Origin: Prevotella sp.
GTDB taxonomy: Bacteria > Bacteroidota > Bacteroidia > Bacteroidales > Bacteroidaceae
Assembly: GCA_017470345.1 (NCBI GenBank)
Contig: JAFUEP010000001.1
Location: 62,001 to 126,000, forward strand
Reading direction: 5' to 3'
Length of the DNA stretch: 64,000 nucleotides
The translations under genes were made by a program, and so were the position numbers. Position 1 is the first letter of the stretch; each line of letters opens with the position of its first letter. The notes under the pieces were generated by a model. It saw nothing but the letters and a program-made list of their open reading frames with translations, was not told the origin of the DNA and made no database searches. Below, piece by piece: positions 9,055-17,783 of the stretch.

Positions 9055-11219
9055 TGCCCCAAACTGTCGAGCATCAGCTGAAGATCGACCTCGAGAAGGC
9101 CATGGCCCAAGAGGAAGGAGCGTTCGGCCGCTATGCTCTCAGCCACTGAAGCCTTATCGTCTATGGTATTCATGAGCTTGAGGGCGTCAGAGGTCTTTCC
9201 GTTGAGCCAGAGGCAGAAGGCGTGGTTGACGATGTCGTCAGATGGCACAGGCTGACTTTGCCCAAGCTGTTCGTAATAACGCTCAGCCTGATCATACTTG
9301 GCCCCATTCATGAGGGTCCAGGCCAGGATTCTCACGACGTTGAGGTTGTCCGGATGCAGGTAGTTGAGCTTGAAGAGCAAGGGCTCCGCCTCAGTCGTCC
9401 GATCGGCATTGGCCATGCAGGCGGCAAGGCTGAGCTGATAGGACAGGCGCTCGGGCTGCATGTCGACCAGGCGCTGATAGGCCTCAATGGCTTCGTCATA
9501 GGCTTGAGCATCGAAACAGCAACGGGCCCAGCCGGCAAGGGCCTGCTCGGCATCGGGGCGCAGACTGAGTGCCTGCTGATAGAGACGCCGCTGCTCGTCG
9601 CCCACAGTCTCTACACGCGCGCGCATTATATAATAGTTGTAATCTCGCCGCGCTGGGTCAATACTGTCAAGGACGAGGGTCAGCTCGCGAGTGCGCTTAC
9701 GCTTATACAGGAAGGCTGCCACCTCCATCGTGTGCTCCTGAAGACGCGACAGACGGAAGGCGGGATTGGCAAAGAAGACGTAGCGTGAGACATCGGCAAA
9801 GGGATCGACGAACTCGCTGCGGACGGAGAATAGCCGATGGAAACGATAGAGGTTCTGGAGATAGAGGCGGCGCTGGAAGGCGGGCTGGCGCTGCTCATCG
9901 TCAGCAATCTGTCCGCCAAGGGGGATTGGCGAGGCTTCGCCCTGCTCCACCATCGAGAGCATCGACTGCGGAATGCGGTCGAGGACCTGGCGGAAAGCAA
10001 GCACGAAGGAATATTTGTCGCTGTCGCAGAAGGCGCCTATCTTGGTGACCGTCTCGAGGAAGCGCTTGCCCTTGGTGTTTTCCCAGATGCCACTGACGGC
10101 TGGATGCTGGGGATAGAACGGCACGAACCAAGCCGCAAGGCGGCTGAAGAAGGGGAAACGCTTCATCTGTGAGAAGCCGCCGAAATAGATGTCTGCCCCA
10201 CTCCGCTGCATGTCGGCCATGCGATGCATGCTCTGCTCCATCTGCTCCATGTGCTGTTCGGCAGCCTCTGGATGCAGGATGTCCTCAAGAGAGTCTTCGT
10301 CGTTCTCCTCAAGTCCTTGCCGGGTCATGCGCAGATGGCTGCCCTTCATGATGTCGGGGATGATCTCGTCATGGATGCGTCGCCCGTCGTCCTCAGCCTC
10401 CATGCAATAGAAGAGCTGCATCTGAAGCTCAGTCAATGCCTGAAGGGTGGCATCGTCGTGACAGAGCGTCTCAACGCGTCGTGCCACCTCAGGATAAAGG
10501 CCAGGCTTCATGCCGCCAAGACTCATCACCCACCCTACCAGGGCACGCTGGCGCAGCGCCTCGTCGTCAGCCTGTTCGTAGACGCTGCAGAGGACGCTGA
10601 ACTTGTGGTAGCCAAAAGCCTGCATGACAGACAGGCTGACGGCAGAGACAATCAGCTGGCGGTCGAGAAGGTCGACGGTAGGCGAAAGGAGCATCGCCTC
10701 GAAGCCGTTGGCAGTGGTCTCGCTCCAGAGACGTGAGGTGACGATATAGTCGAAGAGGTCATCCATAAATCGCGCATGCTGCTCATGGAGCTGATGCGAT
10801 TTGGGCAATCGGGTGTGTGGAGGCTCCAGTTCGAGCATGGCTTGCGCGCTGACGTAGTCCTCAAGCTGCGCACGAATGGCGCTGACTGACCACTCTCGTC
10901 CTGACTGGCGAGGCTGCGAGTAGAGGTTTCTCATGAATGGGCTGTTGCGCAGATGGTCGTTGAGCAACATGTTGGAGGCCAGCGTATAAAGCCGACGGAG
11001 CAGCTTGAAGTAGAGTTTATCGCGTTCTGGGTCGTTAAAACCCTGCTGCCAATAATGCAGCAGAAGCTCATAGTCAGAATTGACAGCCTGAAGTTTCTCC
11101 ATGTCGGACTGCAGCTGGGGGTGAGCCTGCAGATAACTGTCAAGCAGACTGAGGGCCTCGCCCAAATGGCGTTCAGCAACGAGGGCGATGACGTTGAGGA
11201 GTGTTTCGTTCTGTCGCAT
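9027..11219 (-). CDS. Large tetratricopeptide-repeat protein, function unknown
   Basis: 730 residues, no signal peptide or membrane segment. The C-terminal third holds classical TPR units (roughly 540-690: CFDAQAYDEAIEAYQRLVDM, then RILAWTLMNGAKYDQAERYY). The N-terminal two thirds is mainly alpha-helical with long Leu-rich segments and an acidic patch around 300-320 (EENDEDSLEDI). It starts 5 bases after the stop of the solute-binding lipoprotein gene, so the two are probably co-transcribed. The final codons (SAALN) and stop are read from the 22-nt repeat array 1, so the natural C-terminus may have been altered by repeat insertion. No enzymatic role can be inferred. Confidence 0.72.
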   Translation of the reverse strand: MRQNETLLNVIALVAERHLGEALSLLDSYLQAHPQLQSDMEKLQAVNSDYELLLHYWQQGFNDPERDKLYFKLLRRLYTLASNMLLNDHLRNSPFMRNLYSQPRQSGREWSVSAIRAQLEDYVSAQAMLELEPPHTRLPKSHQLHEQHARFMDDLFDYIVTSRLWSETTANGFEAMLLSPTVDLLDRQLIVSAVSLSVMQAFGYHKFSVLCSVYEQADDEALRQRALVGWVMSLGGMKPGLYPEVARRVETLCHDDATLQALTELQMQLFYCMEAEDDGRRIHDEIIPDIMKGSHLRMTRQGLEENDEDSLEDILHPEAAEQHMEQMEQSMHRMADMQRSGADIYFGGFSQMKRFPFFSRLAAWFVPFYPQHPAVSGIWENTKGKRFLETVTKIGAFCDSDKYSFVLAFRQVLDRIPQSMLSMVEQGEASPIPLGGQIADDEQRQPAFQRRLYLQNLYRFHRLFSVRSEFVDPFADVSRYVFFANPAFRLSRLQEHTMEVAAFLYKRKRTRELTLVLDSIDPARRDYNYYIMRARVETVGDEQRRLYQQALSLRPDAEQALAGWARCCFDAQAYDEAIEAYQRLVDMQPERLSYQLSLAACMANADRTTEAEPLLFKLNYLHPDNLNVVRILAWTLMNGAKYDQAERYYEQLGQSQPVPSDDIVNHAFCLWLNGKTSDALKLMNTIDDKASVAESIAAERSFLLGHGLLEVDLQLMLDSLGQSGQSAALN

Positions 11220-11224
11220 GGGTG

Positions 11225-12127
11225 TTATTGCTTTTTCAGCCAGTCGAGAGCCACGTCGATATCTGACTGACGGGGCACTTCGGCATGGTCGAAACGTATA
11301 TTTTGAGGCAACGAGTCAGCTGCAGTTGACTTGACACCGCAACGACTGACAATCAGGTCACGATAGTATGAAAGCCCATGATCGTTGATGGAGTCGCAGG
11401 CTTGGTCGTAGACACTCAGCAGACGACGGATCTGCTGATGGCGCACGGAGTCGCGCATCGCGTCATCGCGGAAGACCAGAGCCCCAAGCCGAAGGTTCAT
11501 CTGGCGCGTGTCGAACATGACATGAGCGCGGGCATTGCGGGCCTGAGAGGCCTGCGGTTCTGGCAGCAAGAGGGCGTCAATAGTGCCCGTCTCAAGCATG
11601 CTGAGGCGCAAGCCGACATCGTTGACCTGTATGCGAAACACACGCTCCGACTTCAGCTTGGCGCTGTCGACGGCACGGTCAGCGAGGAGGGCCGTGGCGG
11701 AATAGCGCGTCATAGCCACCATCTTGTCGTCAAGCTGGCGCAGCTGACGGATACGGGCAGATCGGGCTGAGAGCAGCTGCCATGACAGATTGGTGGAAGC
11801 GACGTACTGCAGGGGTACGCCCTGGCGCCGCAAGCGCTCAGCACGCACGAGATCTGTGAATGTGCCATCGACGGCACGACGAGCCACGGCAGTGTCGCAG
11901 TCCATGTGGGCCGTGTAGGTCAGCAGGCTGGCGTCGAGACCTTCAGATTGAAGCAGGCCTGAGGCCTCGGCAACGAAGAGCGGCAGACAGTCGAGCGTAG
12001 GCGTCACGGCCACACGAAGGGCTGCTGAGTCCGCAGGCGTAGCGTCCTTTGCATCAGTTTCCTTCCCTTCCGTGCAGGCCATCACAGCCAGCATGCAACC
12101 AAAGAGCAATATCAATAGTGTCCTCAT
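11225..12127 (-). CDS. Solute-binding lipoprotein, NMT1/NitT-TauT type
   Basis: 300 residues beginning with a lipoprotein signal peptide; the lipobox VMAC gives Cys18 as the lipidation site. The mature protein resembles periplasmic-binding-protein type 2 receptors: LRVAVTPTLDCLPLFVAEASG matches the strand-helix start of the NMT1/SsuA family, where a ligand-binding cleft follows. No ABC permease or ATPase is adjacent; the next gene is the 730-residue TPR protein 5 bases downstream. The ligand is unknown, and the protein may not serve transport. A -7 box lies at 12226-12233, leaving a leader of about 90 bases that can fold into a hairpin (12144-12182). Confidence 0.7.
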   Translation of the reverse strand: MRTLLILLFGCMLAVMACTEGKETDAKDATPADSAALRVAVTPTLDCLPLFVAEASGLLQSEGLDASLLTYTAHMDCDTAVARRAVDGTFTDLVRAERLRRQGVPLQYVASTNLSWQLLSARSARIRQLRQLDDKMVAMTRYSATALLADRAVDSAKLKSERVFRIQVNDVGLRLSMLETGTIDALLLPEPQASQARNARAHVMFDTRQMNLRLGALVFRDDAMRDSVRHQQIRRLLSVYDQACDSINDHGLSYYRDLIVSRCGVKSTAADSLPQNIRFDHAEVPRQSDIDVALDWLKKQ

Positions 12128-12143
12128 CTTTTTTCATTAAGAA

Positions 12144-12182
12144 AGGGCAGCCTTGAGACTCTTGCAAGCCGCCGGTTGCCCT
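12144..12182 (-). promoter_or_regulatory. Possible leader hairpin upstream of the solute-binding lipoprotein
   Basis: AGGGCAGCC (12144-12152) and GGTTGCCCT (12174-12182) pair with one mismatch. Read on the minus strand the hairpin is followed by TTTCTT, as in an attenuator, and lies between the predicted promoter and the start codon. It matches no riboswitch consensus I know. Confidence 0.3.
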
Positions 12183-12225
12183 CCTGCTATTAAATTAATG
12201 TGCGATATTAGCCTAAATGACGGTG

Positions 12226-12233
12226 CAAAAGTA
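12226..12233 (-). promoter_or_regulatory. Predicted -7 box for the lipoprotein/TPR unit
   Basis: Reads TACTTTTG on the minus strand, fitting TAnnTTTG, in the divergent region shared with radA. Confidence 0.5.
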
Positions 12234-12242
12234 CTAAAAAGT

Positions 12243-12273
12243 TTTGTAACGACGAAAATATTTCGTAATTTTG
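12243..12273 (+). promoter_or_regulatory. radA promoter (-33 TTTG, -7 TAATTTTG)
   Basis: TTTG at 12243-12246 and TAATTTTG at 12266-12273 are separated by 19 bases, an excellent match to the Bacteroidetes consensus. Transcription would begin near 12280, just before the ATG at 12294, which supports that start over ATGs further upstream. Confidence 0.75.
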
Positions 12274-12293
12274 TGGCATCAAAAGTAAAAATA

Positions 12294-13679
12294 ATGGCTA
12301 AAGACAAGATTGCTTACGTCTGCACGAACTGCGGACAGGAGTCGGCCAAATGGATTGGCAAATGTCCGTCGTGTGGGCAATGGAACACATTCAAGGAAAT
12401 AAAGATTGCTGCTGACAACGCCCGTCAGGCTGCCACGAACGTTGCAGCACAGGCAGGACATACCCTTAGGAAGAACAAGCCTTTGCGACTCCGCGACATC
12501 AGTAGTCACGACGACCCGCGCATCGACATGCGCGACGGCGAACTGAACCGTGTGCTGGGCGGCGGACTGGTGCCTGGCAGTATTGTGCTGCTGGGGGGCG
12601 AGCCAGGTATCGGCAAGTCGACATTGTCGCTACAGACCATGCTCCGACTGACTGACAAGCGTATATTATATATAAGTGGTGAGGAGAGCGCCCATCAACT
12701 GAAGATGAGGGCCGAGCGAATCCCCCATGAGGAGAATGAAGGCTTCATGATTCTCTGCGAGAATTCGCTGGAGACCATCTTTGAACATATCAAGGAGGAG
12801 CAGCCCGAGTTGGTCGTGATTGACTCGATTCAGACCATTGCCACTGAAGACGTAGAGTCGTCGGCCGGCTCCATTGCCCAGGTGCGCGAATGTGCGGCTG
12901 CCTTGCTGCGTTTTGCCAAGACAAGTGGCGTGCCTGTCATACTGATCGGCCACATCACTAAAGAGGGTTCGCTGGCAGGTCCGAAGATACTGGAGCACAT
13001 CGTCGACGCCGTCATACAGTTTGAGGGCGACCAGCACTATATGTACCGCATCCTGCGCAGCATGAAGAACCGCTTCGGCAGCACCTCAGAGCTGGGCATC
13101 TACGAGATGCAGCAGAACGGACTGCGACAGGTGAGCAACCCCTCGGAGCTGCTACTGACCCAAGACCACGAGGGGCTCTCGGGCATTGCCATATCAAGTG
13201 CCATCGAGGGTGTACGCCCCTTCCTGGTTGAGACGCAAGCCTTGGTATCGTCAGCCGCCTACGGCACGCCTCAGCGTTCGGCAACAGGTTTCGACCAGAG
13301 GCGTCTGAACATGCTGCTGGCTGTCCTGGAGAAACGAGTAGGATTCAAGTTGATGCAGAAAGACGTCTTCCTGAACATTGCTGGCGGCCTGCGCGTGACA
13401 GACCTGGCTATGGACCTGAGCGTCATTGCTGCCGTCCTGTCGAGTAATGTCGACACACCTATTGAGAGCTGCTGGTGCATGGCCGGCGAAGTGGGACTGA
13501 GTGGCGAGGTGCGACCTGTCAGCCGCATTGAGCAGCGAGTTGCCGAAGCAGAGAAGTTAGGTTTCAGCCACATGATTATCCCACGCTACAACCTGCAAGG
13601 TTTTAATACAAAAAAGTTTAACATCGAGCTGCATCCCGTCAGGAAGGTCGAAGAAGCCCTGCGGGCGCTGTTTGGATAA
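12294..13679 (+). CDS. radA: DNA repair protein RadA (Sms)
   Basis: RecA-like ATPase that promotes branch migration during recombinational repair. Starting at the ATG at 12294 the protein is 461 residues, the normal length. The N-terminal four-cysteine zinc finger is CTNCGQ...CPSCGQ. Walker A is GGEPGIGKSTLS, followed by the RadA-specific KNRFGS motif and a C-terminal Lon-like domain. The open frame extends back to 12153, but that region contains the promoter and has no family resemblance, so it is excluded. A hairpin at 13686-13724 follows the stop. Confidence 0.96.
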   Translation: MAKDKIAYVCTNCGQESAKWIGKCPSCGQWNTFKEIKIAADNARQAATNVAAQAGHTLRKNKPLRLRDISSHDDPRIDMRDGELNRVLGGGLVPGSIVLLGGEPGIGKSTLSLQTMLRLTDKRILYISGEESAHQLKMRAERIPHEENEGFMILCENSLETIFEHIKEEQPELVVIDSIQTIATEDVESSAGSIAQVRECAAALLRFAKTSGVPVILIGHITKEGSLAGPKILEHIVDAVIQFEGDQHYMYRILRSMKNRFGSTSELGIYEMQQNGLRQVSNPSELLLTQDHEGLSGIAISSAIEGVRPFLVETQALVSSAAYGTPQRSATGFDQRRLNMLLAVLEKRVGFKLMQKDVFLNIAGGLRVTDLAMDLSVIAAVLSSNVDTPIESCWCMAGEVGLSGEVRPVSRIEQRVAEAEKLGFSHMIIPRYNLQGFNTKKFNIELHPVRKVEEALRALFG

Positions 13680-13685
13680 GGAACC

Positions 13686-13724
13686 TTGGGCTGACGCTTG
13701 ACATACATCAAGTTGTCAGCCCAA
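13686..13724 (+). terminator. Terminator hairpin after radA
   Basis: TTGGGCTGAC (13686-13695) pairs perfectly with GTCAGCCCAA (13715-13724), with an inner CTTGA/TCAAG stem. It lies 6 bases after the radA stop. The following sequence is AT-rich but has no continuous T run. Confidence 0.65.
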
Positions 13725-13771
13725 ATTATCGCTTTTGTTTCAATTTGTTTTATTGTTTACGCAAATTGTTG

Positions 13772-13779
13772 TACTTTTG
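13772..13779 (+). promoter_or_regulatory. gdhA -7 promoter box
   Basis: TACTTTTG fits TAnnTTTG. Possible -33 elements (TTTG at 13744, ATTG at 13752) are off the ideal spacing. A transcript starting near 13786 gives a leader of about 40 bases before the ATG at 13826. Confidence 0.6.
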
Positions 13780-13825
13780 TAAGCGCAAACAGCAAAAACG
13801 TAACAAACTAAAAGGTAAAAAGATT

Positions 13826-15163
13826 ATGAACGCAGCAGCAGTAGTAGAACAACTGAAGCAGAGGTTCCCAGGAGAGCCCGAGTACATCCAGGCTGTCAGC
13901 CAGGTCCTTCCTACGATTGAGGAAGAGTACAACCGTCACCCCGAGTTTGAGCGCGCCAACCTCATTGAGCGCCTGTGCATCCCTGATCGCATCATCCAGT
14001 TCCGCGTCACGTGGACTGACGACCAGGGCAAGGTGCAGACCAACATGGGCTACCGCATTCAGCACAACAATGCCATTGGCCCCTACAAAGGCGGACTGCG
14101 CTATCACAAATCGGTGAACCTCGGAATCCTGAAGTTCCTGGCTTTCGAACAGACATTCAAGAACTCGCTGACGACGCTCCCCATGGGCGGAGCCAAGGGC
14201 GGCAGCGACTTCTCGCCTCGCGGTAAGAGCGAGCAGGAAGTGATGCGTTTCTGTCAGGCGTTCATGAACGAGCTTTATCGCCACATCGGCCCTGACGAGG
14301 ACGTGCCTGCAGGCGATATCGGCGTCGGCGGACGCGAAGTGGGCTATCTCTTCGGACAGTACAAGAAGCTGACCCACCAGTTCCAGGGCGTCCTGACGGG
14401 TAAGGGCATCCCCTTCGGCGGCTCGCTGATCCGTCCTGAGGCTACAGGCTACGGCACCGTCTACTTCCTGCAGTCGATGCTGGCCACCCGCGGCGAGACG
14501 ATCGAGGGCAAGAAGGTGTTGATCAGCGGTGCAGGCAACGTGGCACAGTATGCTGCTGAGAAGTGCCTGCAGCTGGGCGCCAAGGTGCTGACCATGAGCG
14601 ACTCCGACGGTTACATCTACGACCCTGAAGGCATTGACCGCGCTAAGCTCGACTACATCATGGAGCTGAAGAACATTGAGCGTGGACGAATCCGCGAATA
14701 CGTCGAGGAATATCCCCAGGCTCAGTATCATGAGGGCATGCGCCCCTGGCAGGAGAAGGCCGATATCGCACTGCCCTGCGCCACGCAGAACGAGATCAAC
14801 GGCGAGGAAGCCCAGGCTCTGGTGAAGAACGGCGTCATTGCCGTCGCTGAGGGAGCCAACATGCCTTCTACGCCTGAGGCCATCAAGACGTTCCAGGATG
14901 CCAAGATTCTCTATTCGCCGGGTAAGGCCTCCAATGCAGGCGGCGTCAGCGTCAGCGGTCTGGAGATGAGTCAGAACTCAGAGCGTCTGTCGTGGACAGC
15001 CAAGGAGGTCGACGACTACCTGAAGCGTATCATGAACGATATCCACGAGAACTGCGTGAAGTACGGCACACAGCCCGACGGCTACATCAACTACGTGAAG
15101 GGTGCCAACGTGGCCGGCTTCATGAAGGTTGCAAAAGCCATGATGGCTCAGGGCATCGTGTAA
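13826..15163 (+). CDS. gdhA: Glutamate dehydrogenase
   Basis: Reversible reductive amination of 2-oxoglutarate, central to ammonia assimilation. The 445-residue length fits the hexameric small-subunit class. Motifs: KGGLRYHKSVN (substrate-binding), PMGGAKGGSDF (catalytic lysine region), the Rossmann segment around ISGAGNVAQYAAEKC, and GANMPSTPEA. The ATG at 13826 is preferred: the open frame reaches 13745, but that extension runs through the promoter. It is monocistronic, ending with a strong hairpin at 15172-15200. Cofactor preference cannot be read with certainty. Confidence 0.96.
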   Translation: MNAAAVVEQLKQRFPGEPEYIQAVSQVLPTIEEEYNRHPEFERANLIERLCIPDRIIQFRVTWTDDQGKVQTNMGYRIQHNNAIGPYKGGLRYHKSVNLGILKFLAFEQTFKNSLTTLPMGGAKGGSDFSPRGKSEQEVMRFCQAFMNELYRHIGPDEDVPAGDIGVGGREVGYLFGQYKKLTHQFQGVLTGKGIPFGGSLIRPEATGYGTVYFLQSMLATRGETIEGKKVLISGAGNVAQYAAEKCLQLGAKVLTMSDSDGYIYDPEGIDRAKLDYIMELKNIERGRIREYVEEYPQAQYHEGMRPWQEKADIALPCATQNEINGEEAQALVKNGVIAVAEGANMPSTPEAIKTFQDAKILYSPGKASNAGGVSVSGLEMSQNSERLSWTAKEVDDYLKRIMNDIHENCVKYGTQPDGYINYVKGANVAGFMKVAKAMMAQGIV

Positions 15164-15171
15164 AGAACAGC

Positions 15172-15200
15172 TGAGGCCATGGGATCGTCCCATGGCCTCA
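15172..15200. terminator. Bidirectional terminator between gdhA and the tsaC-like gene
   Basis: Perfect 13-bp stem TGAGGCCATGGGA/TCCCATGGCCTCA with a 3-base loop, followed by a T-rich stretch on the plus strand. It lies between convergent genes. Confidence 0.85.
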
Positions 15201-15225
15201 GATTTCTATTCAAAAAGAACCAACC

Positions 15226-15795
15226 TTATTTTCTAATAATTTCAATCACCCCGTCGTGTGTCAGTTTAATGATGCTCGATGGGGTGTGCGGTTGATGCTC
15301 CTGACGTCGCGTCCAGCAGACGTAGTCGACCTGCTCGATGATGCGCGGGTCGATGTCGCGATAGTTCTGGGCAGCAGGCTCACCGCTGATGTTGGCCGAC
15401 GTGGAGACCAGAGCTTTCTGGAACCGATAGCACAGCTCATGCGAGAAGACCTCCTTGGTGATGCGGATGCCTATTGAGCCGTCAGCGGCAATGAGGTTGG
15501 GCGCCAGGTTGACGGCCCCGTCGAGGATAAGCGTCGTCGGCTTATCGATGCAGTCGATGAGCTGCCACGCCACGTCAGGCACATTGCAGACATAGCGCTG
15601 CAGACGGGCATCGGAGTCGACGAGGCAGATGAGCGCCTTCGAGTCGTCGCGCTGCTTAATTTTATACACGCGCTTCACTGCTTCAGCATTAGTGGCATCG
15701 CATCCGATGCCCCACACCGTGTCTGTTGGATAAAGGATTACGCCACCCTTCCGCAGCACTTCAACGGCGTTCTTAATATCTTGTTCTTGAGTCAT
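15226..15795 (-). CDS. tsaC: L-threonylcarbamoyladenylate synthase (Sua5/YciO/YrdC family)
   Basis: Makes threonylcarbamoyl-AMP from threonine, bicarbonate and ATP for the universal t6A37 tRNA modification. 189 residues, a single YrdC domain without the Sua5 C-terminal extension. Family signature: GGVILYPTDTVWGIGCDA near the N-terminus, then KIKQRDDSKAL and STSANISGEPA. Its ATG directly abuts the stop codon of prfC upstream, so it is translated from the same message. A YciO-type paralogue role cannot be excluded from sequence alone. Confidence 0.88.
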   Translation of the reverse strand: MTQEQDIKNAVEVLRKGGVILYPTDTVWGIGCDATNAEAVKRVYKIKQRDDSKALICLVDSDARLQRYVCNVPDVAWQLIDCIDKPTTLILDGAVNLAPNLIAADGSIGIRITKEVFSHELCYRFQKALVSTSANISGEPAAQNYRDIDPRIIEQVDYVCWTRRQEHQPHTPSSIIKLTHDGVIEIIRK

Positions 15796-17442
15796 TTAGA
15801 ATTCTGATGTAAAGTGGAACTGAATATGTTCGAAGTCTTGCTGGGCCATCGACAGGACATAGCCGGAATCAGCCAGGAAGACGTCGCGGCCCTCCTTGTC
15901 CTTAGCCATGTACTGATACTTGCGCTTCTTGAAGTTCTCAAGTTCGCGCTCGTCGTCGCTTGAGATCCAGCAGGCCTTATAGAGGTGGACGGTCTCCCAG
16001 CGGCACTTGGCGTTGTATTCATTCTCGAGACGATACTGAATGACCTCGAACTGCAGCTGGCCGACGGTGCCGATGATCTTGCGGCCGTTGAACTGATTGA
16101 CGAATAACTGGGCGACGCCTTCGTCCATGAGCTGGTCGATGCCCTTCTGCAGCTGCTTTGACTTCATGGGATCGTCGTTTTCAATGTATTTGAACAACTC
16201 CGGCGAGAAAGACGGCAGACCGCGGAAATGGAGCTGTTCGCCCTCTGTCAGCGTGTCGCCAATCTTGAAGACACCACCCGTGTCGGGCAGTCCGACGATG
16301 TCGCCTGGCCAAGCCTCGTCGATGGTCGACTTACGCTGAGCCATGAACTGCGTGGGCGAGGTGAAGCGGAGCGTCTTGCCTTGGCGCACATGCAGGTAGG
16401 GCTGATTGCGCTGGAAACGTCCTGAGCACACTTTGCAGAAGGCGATGCACGAACGGTGGTTGGGGTCGATGTTGGCCGTGATCTTGAAGATGAAGCCTGT
16501 GAACTTCGGCTCCTCAGGACTGACCTCGCGCTCCTCGGCTTTCGTAGGCCGTGGCGACGGGGCTATCTCGACAAAGCAGTTGAGCAGTTCCTGCACGCCG
16601 AAGTTGTTCAGGGCCGAGCCGAAGAAGACAGGAGCCACCTCGGCCGAGCGATAAGTCTCGACGTCGAATTCAGGATAGACGCCGTCCACGAGATCAAGGT
16701 CCTCGCGCAACTTGGCGGCATCTTGCTCGCCTACCCTGTTGTCCAGCTCGACGGAATCAATCTGCACGCTGACCTTCTCAGTGACACGCTGTTTGTCAGG
16801 CGTAAAGAGGTCGAGATTCTGTTCGTAAATATTATAGACGCCCTTGAACCTGGCCCCTTGGTTGATAGGCCATGACAGGGGGCGCACCTTGATCTCGAGC
16901 TCCTGCTCCAGTTCGTCAAGGAGGTCGAAGGGGTCGCGTCCTTCGCGATCCATCTTGTTGATGAAGATGATGACGGGCGTCTTACGCATGCGGCAGACCG
17001 TCATCAGCTTGCGCGTCTGCGTCTCGACACCCTTTGCGCTGTCGACCACGATGATAGCCGAGTCGACAGCGGTCAGCGTGCGGAAGGTGTCCTCAGCGAA
17101 GTCCTGGTGACCAGGCGTGTCGAGGATGTTGACCTTATAAAGCAGCCCCCCCTCATTCCCCCCGAGGGGGGATGCCGCCGTACCAGAAGCCTCCCCTCGG
17201 GGAGGTTTGGAGGGGGCTATATAGTCGAACTCCATGACTGAAGTCGACACCGAGATGCCGCGCTGCTTCTCGATGTCCATCCAGTCGGAGGTGGCCGTCT
17301 TCTTGATCTTGTTATTCTTCACTGCACCAGCCACCTGGATCTGTCCGCCGAAAAGCAGGAACTTCTCAGTCAGTGTGGTCTTACCGGCATCGGGATGGGA
17401 GATGATCGCAAACGTTCTGCGTCGTTCAATTTCCTGGTTCAC
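15796..17442 (-). CDS. prfC: Peptide chain release factor 3, with in-frame palindromic-element insertion
   Basis: Translational GTPase that recycles RF1/RF2 from the ribosome. Starting at the GTG at 17442 it has 548 residues; the family is usually near 525. G1 is HPDAGKTT (16-23), G3 DTPGH (108-112) and G4 NKMD. An ATG at 17592 gives a longer frame, but that would place the start upstream of the promoter (17471-17478) and inside a repeat array. Residues about 75-101 ([20 protein letters not shown] and on to GGLL) have no counterpart in the family and are encoded by a GC-rich palindrome. They lie between switch I and the DTPGH motif, in a beta-hairpin where a loop can be tolerated. The tsaC-like gene follows without a gap. 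Confidence 0.93.
   Translation of the reverse strand: MNQEIERRRTFAIISHPDAGKTTLTEKFLLFGGQIQVAGAVKNNKIKKTATSDWMDIEKQRGISVSTSVMEFDYIAPSKPPRGEASGTAASPLGGNEGGLLYKVNILDTPGHQDFAEDTFRTLTAVDSAIIVVDSAKGVETQTRKLMTVCRMRKTPVIIFINKMDREGRDPFDLLDELEQELEIKVRPLSWPINQGARFKGVYNIYEQNLDLFTPDKQRVTEKVSVQIDSVELDNRVGEQDAAKLREDLDLVDGVYPEFDVETYRSAEVAPVFFGSALNNFGVQELLNCFVEIAPSPRPTKAEEREVSPEEPKFTGFIFKITANIDPNHRSCIAFCKVCSGRFQRNQPYLHVRQGKTLRFTSPTQFMAQRKSTIDEAWPGDIVGLPDTGGVFKIGDTLTEGEQLHFRGLPSFSPELFKYIENDDPMKSKQLQKGIDQLMDEGVAQLFVNQFNGRKIIGTVGQLQFEVIQYRLENEYNAKCRWETVHLYKACWISSDDERELENFKKRKYQYMAKDKEGRDVFLADSGYVLSMAQQDFEHIQFHFTSEF
17143..17218 (-). repeat. GC-rich palindromic element inside prfC
   Basis: Contains two near-perfect palindromes: CCTCCCCTCGGGGAGG (17190-17205) and a C6-GA-G6 dyad (17158-17171). 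It contributes about 24 extra codons to prfC in frame, with no stop. A related sequence (CCCTCC, TTTGGAGGGG, GGGGGAGGCTTAC) is intergenic at 29741-29775, and a possible fragment is at 33741-33760. Boundaries are approximate. Confidence 0.65.
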
Positions 17443-17470
17443 AATATATGACGTTATTTGTTTCGGGGTG

Positions 17471-17478
17471 CAAAGGTA
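17471..17478 (-). promoter_or_regulatory. prfC -7 promoter box
   Basis: Reads TACCTTTG on the minus strand, about 29 bases before the GTG start at 17442. Its position decides against the longer frame. Confidence 0.65.
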
Positions 17479-17567
17479 CGAAATTTTTAGCGAAATAACG
17501 AGGAGCGAAGCCGGAAAATACGCGAATAATAAGTAACAAGAATGAAAACTGGCTGATTCTACAGCGA

Positions 17568-17655
17568 CAAAGCGGCACTTTGATGCCTTCAAAGCGGTCC
17601 TTTGATGCCTTCAAAGCGGCACTTCATTGAGGTCAAAGCGGCGCTTCATTTTCTT
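17568..17655. repeat. 22-nt-period repeat array 2 (four units)
   Basis: CAAAGCGG recurs at 17568, 17590, 17612 and 17634, exactly 22 bases apart and all in the same orientation. The first two units share CTTTGATGCCTT after the core. It lies between the prfC promoter and the 3' end of alaS. Confidence 0.8.
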
Positions 17656-17709
17656 AGGCCCGACTGCCCGAAGAGGGGAAAGTTGAATTATAGATGTATC
17701 ATACAGCAA

Positions 17710-17744
17710 ATAGGCTGACGCAGACCCATATATAGTCAGCGCCA
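17710..17744 (-). terminator. Possible alaS terminator dyad
   Basis: GGCTGACGC near 17711 can pair with GCGCCAGCC near 17736 with one mismatch (G-U type). It lies about 40-75 bases past the alaS stop on the minus strand. The dyad motif GGCTGAC is shared with the hairpin after radA. No clear T run. Confidence 0.35.
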
Positions 17745-17783
17745 GCCCATGATAAGCCTAAAGTATTAAGAAGAGTTTCTTGC

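Noticed and set aside
12144..12182. Known riboswitch upstream of the solute-binding lipoprotein
   Set aside because: The hairpin does not show TPP, cobalamin, SAM or preQ1 consensus elements; kept only as a low-confidence leader hairpin.
17443..17592. Longer prfC start at the ATG at 17592
   Set aside because: The extension runs upstream of the TACCTTTG promoter box and into the 22-nt repeats; its residues have no family similarity, whereas GTG 17442 gives the expected N-terminus.
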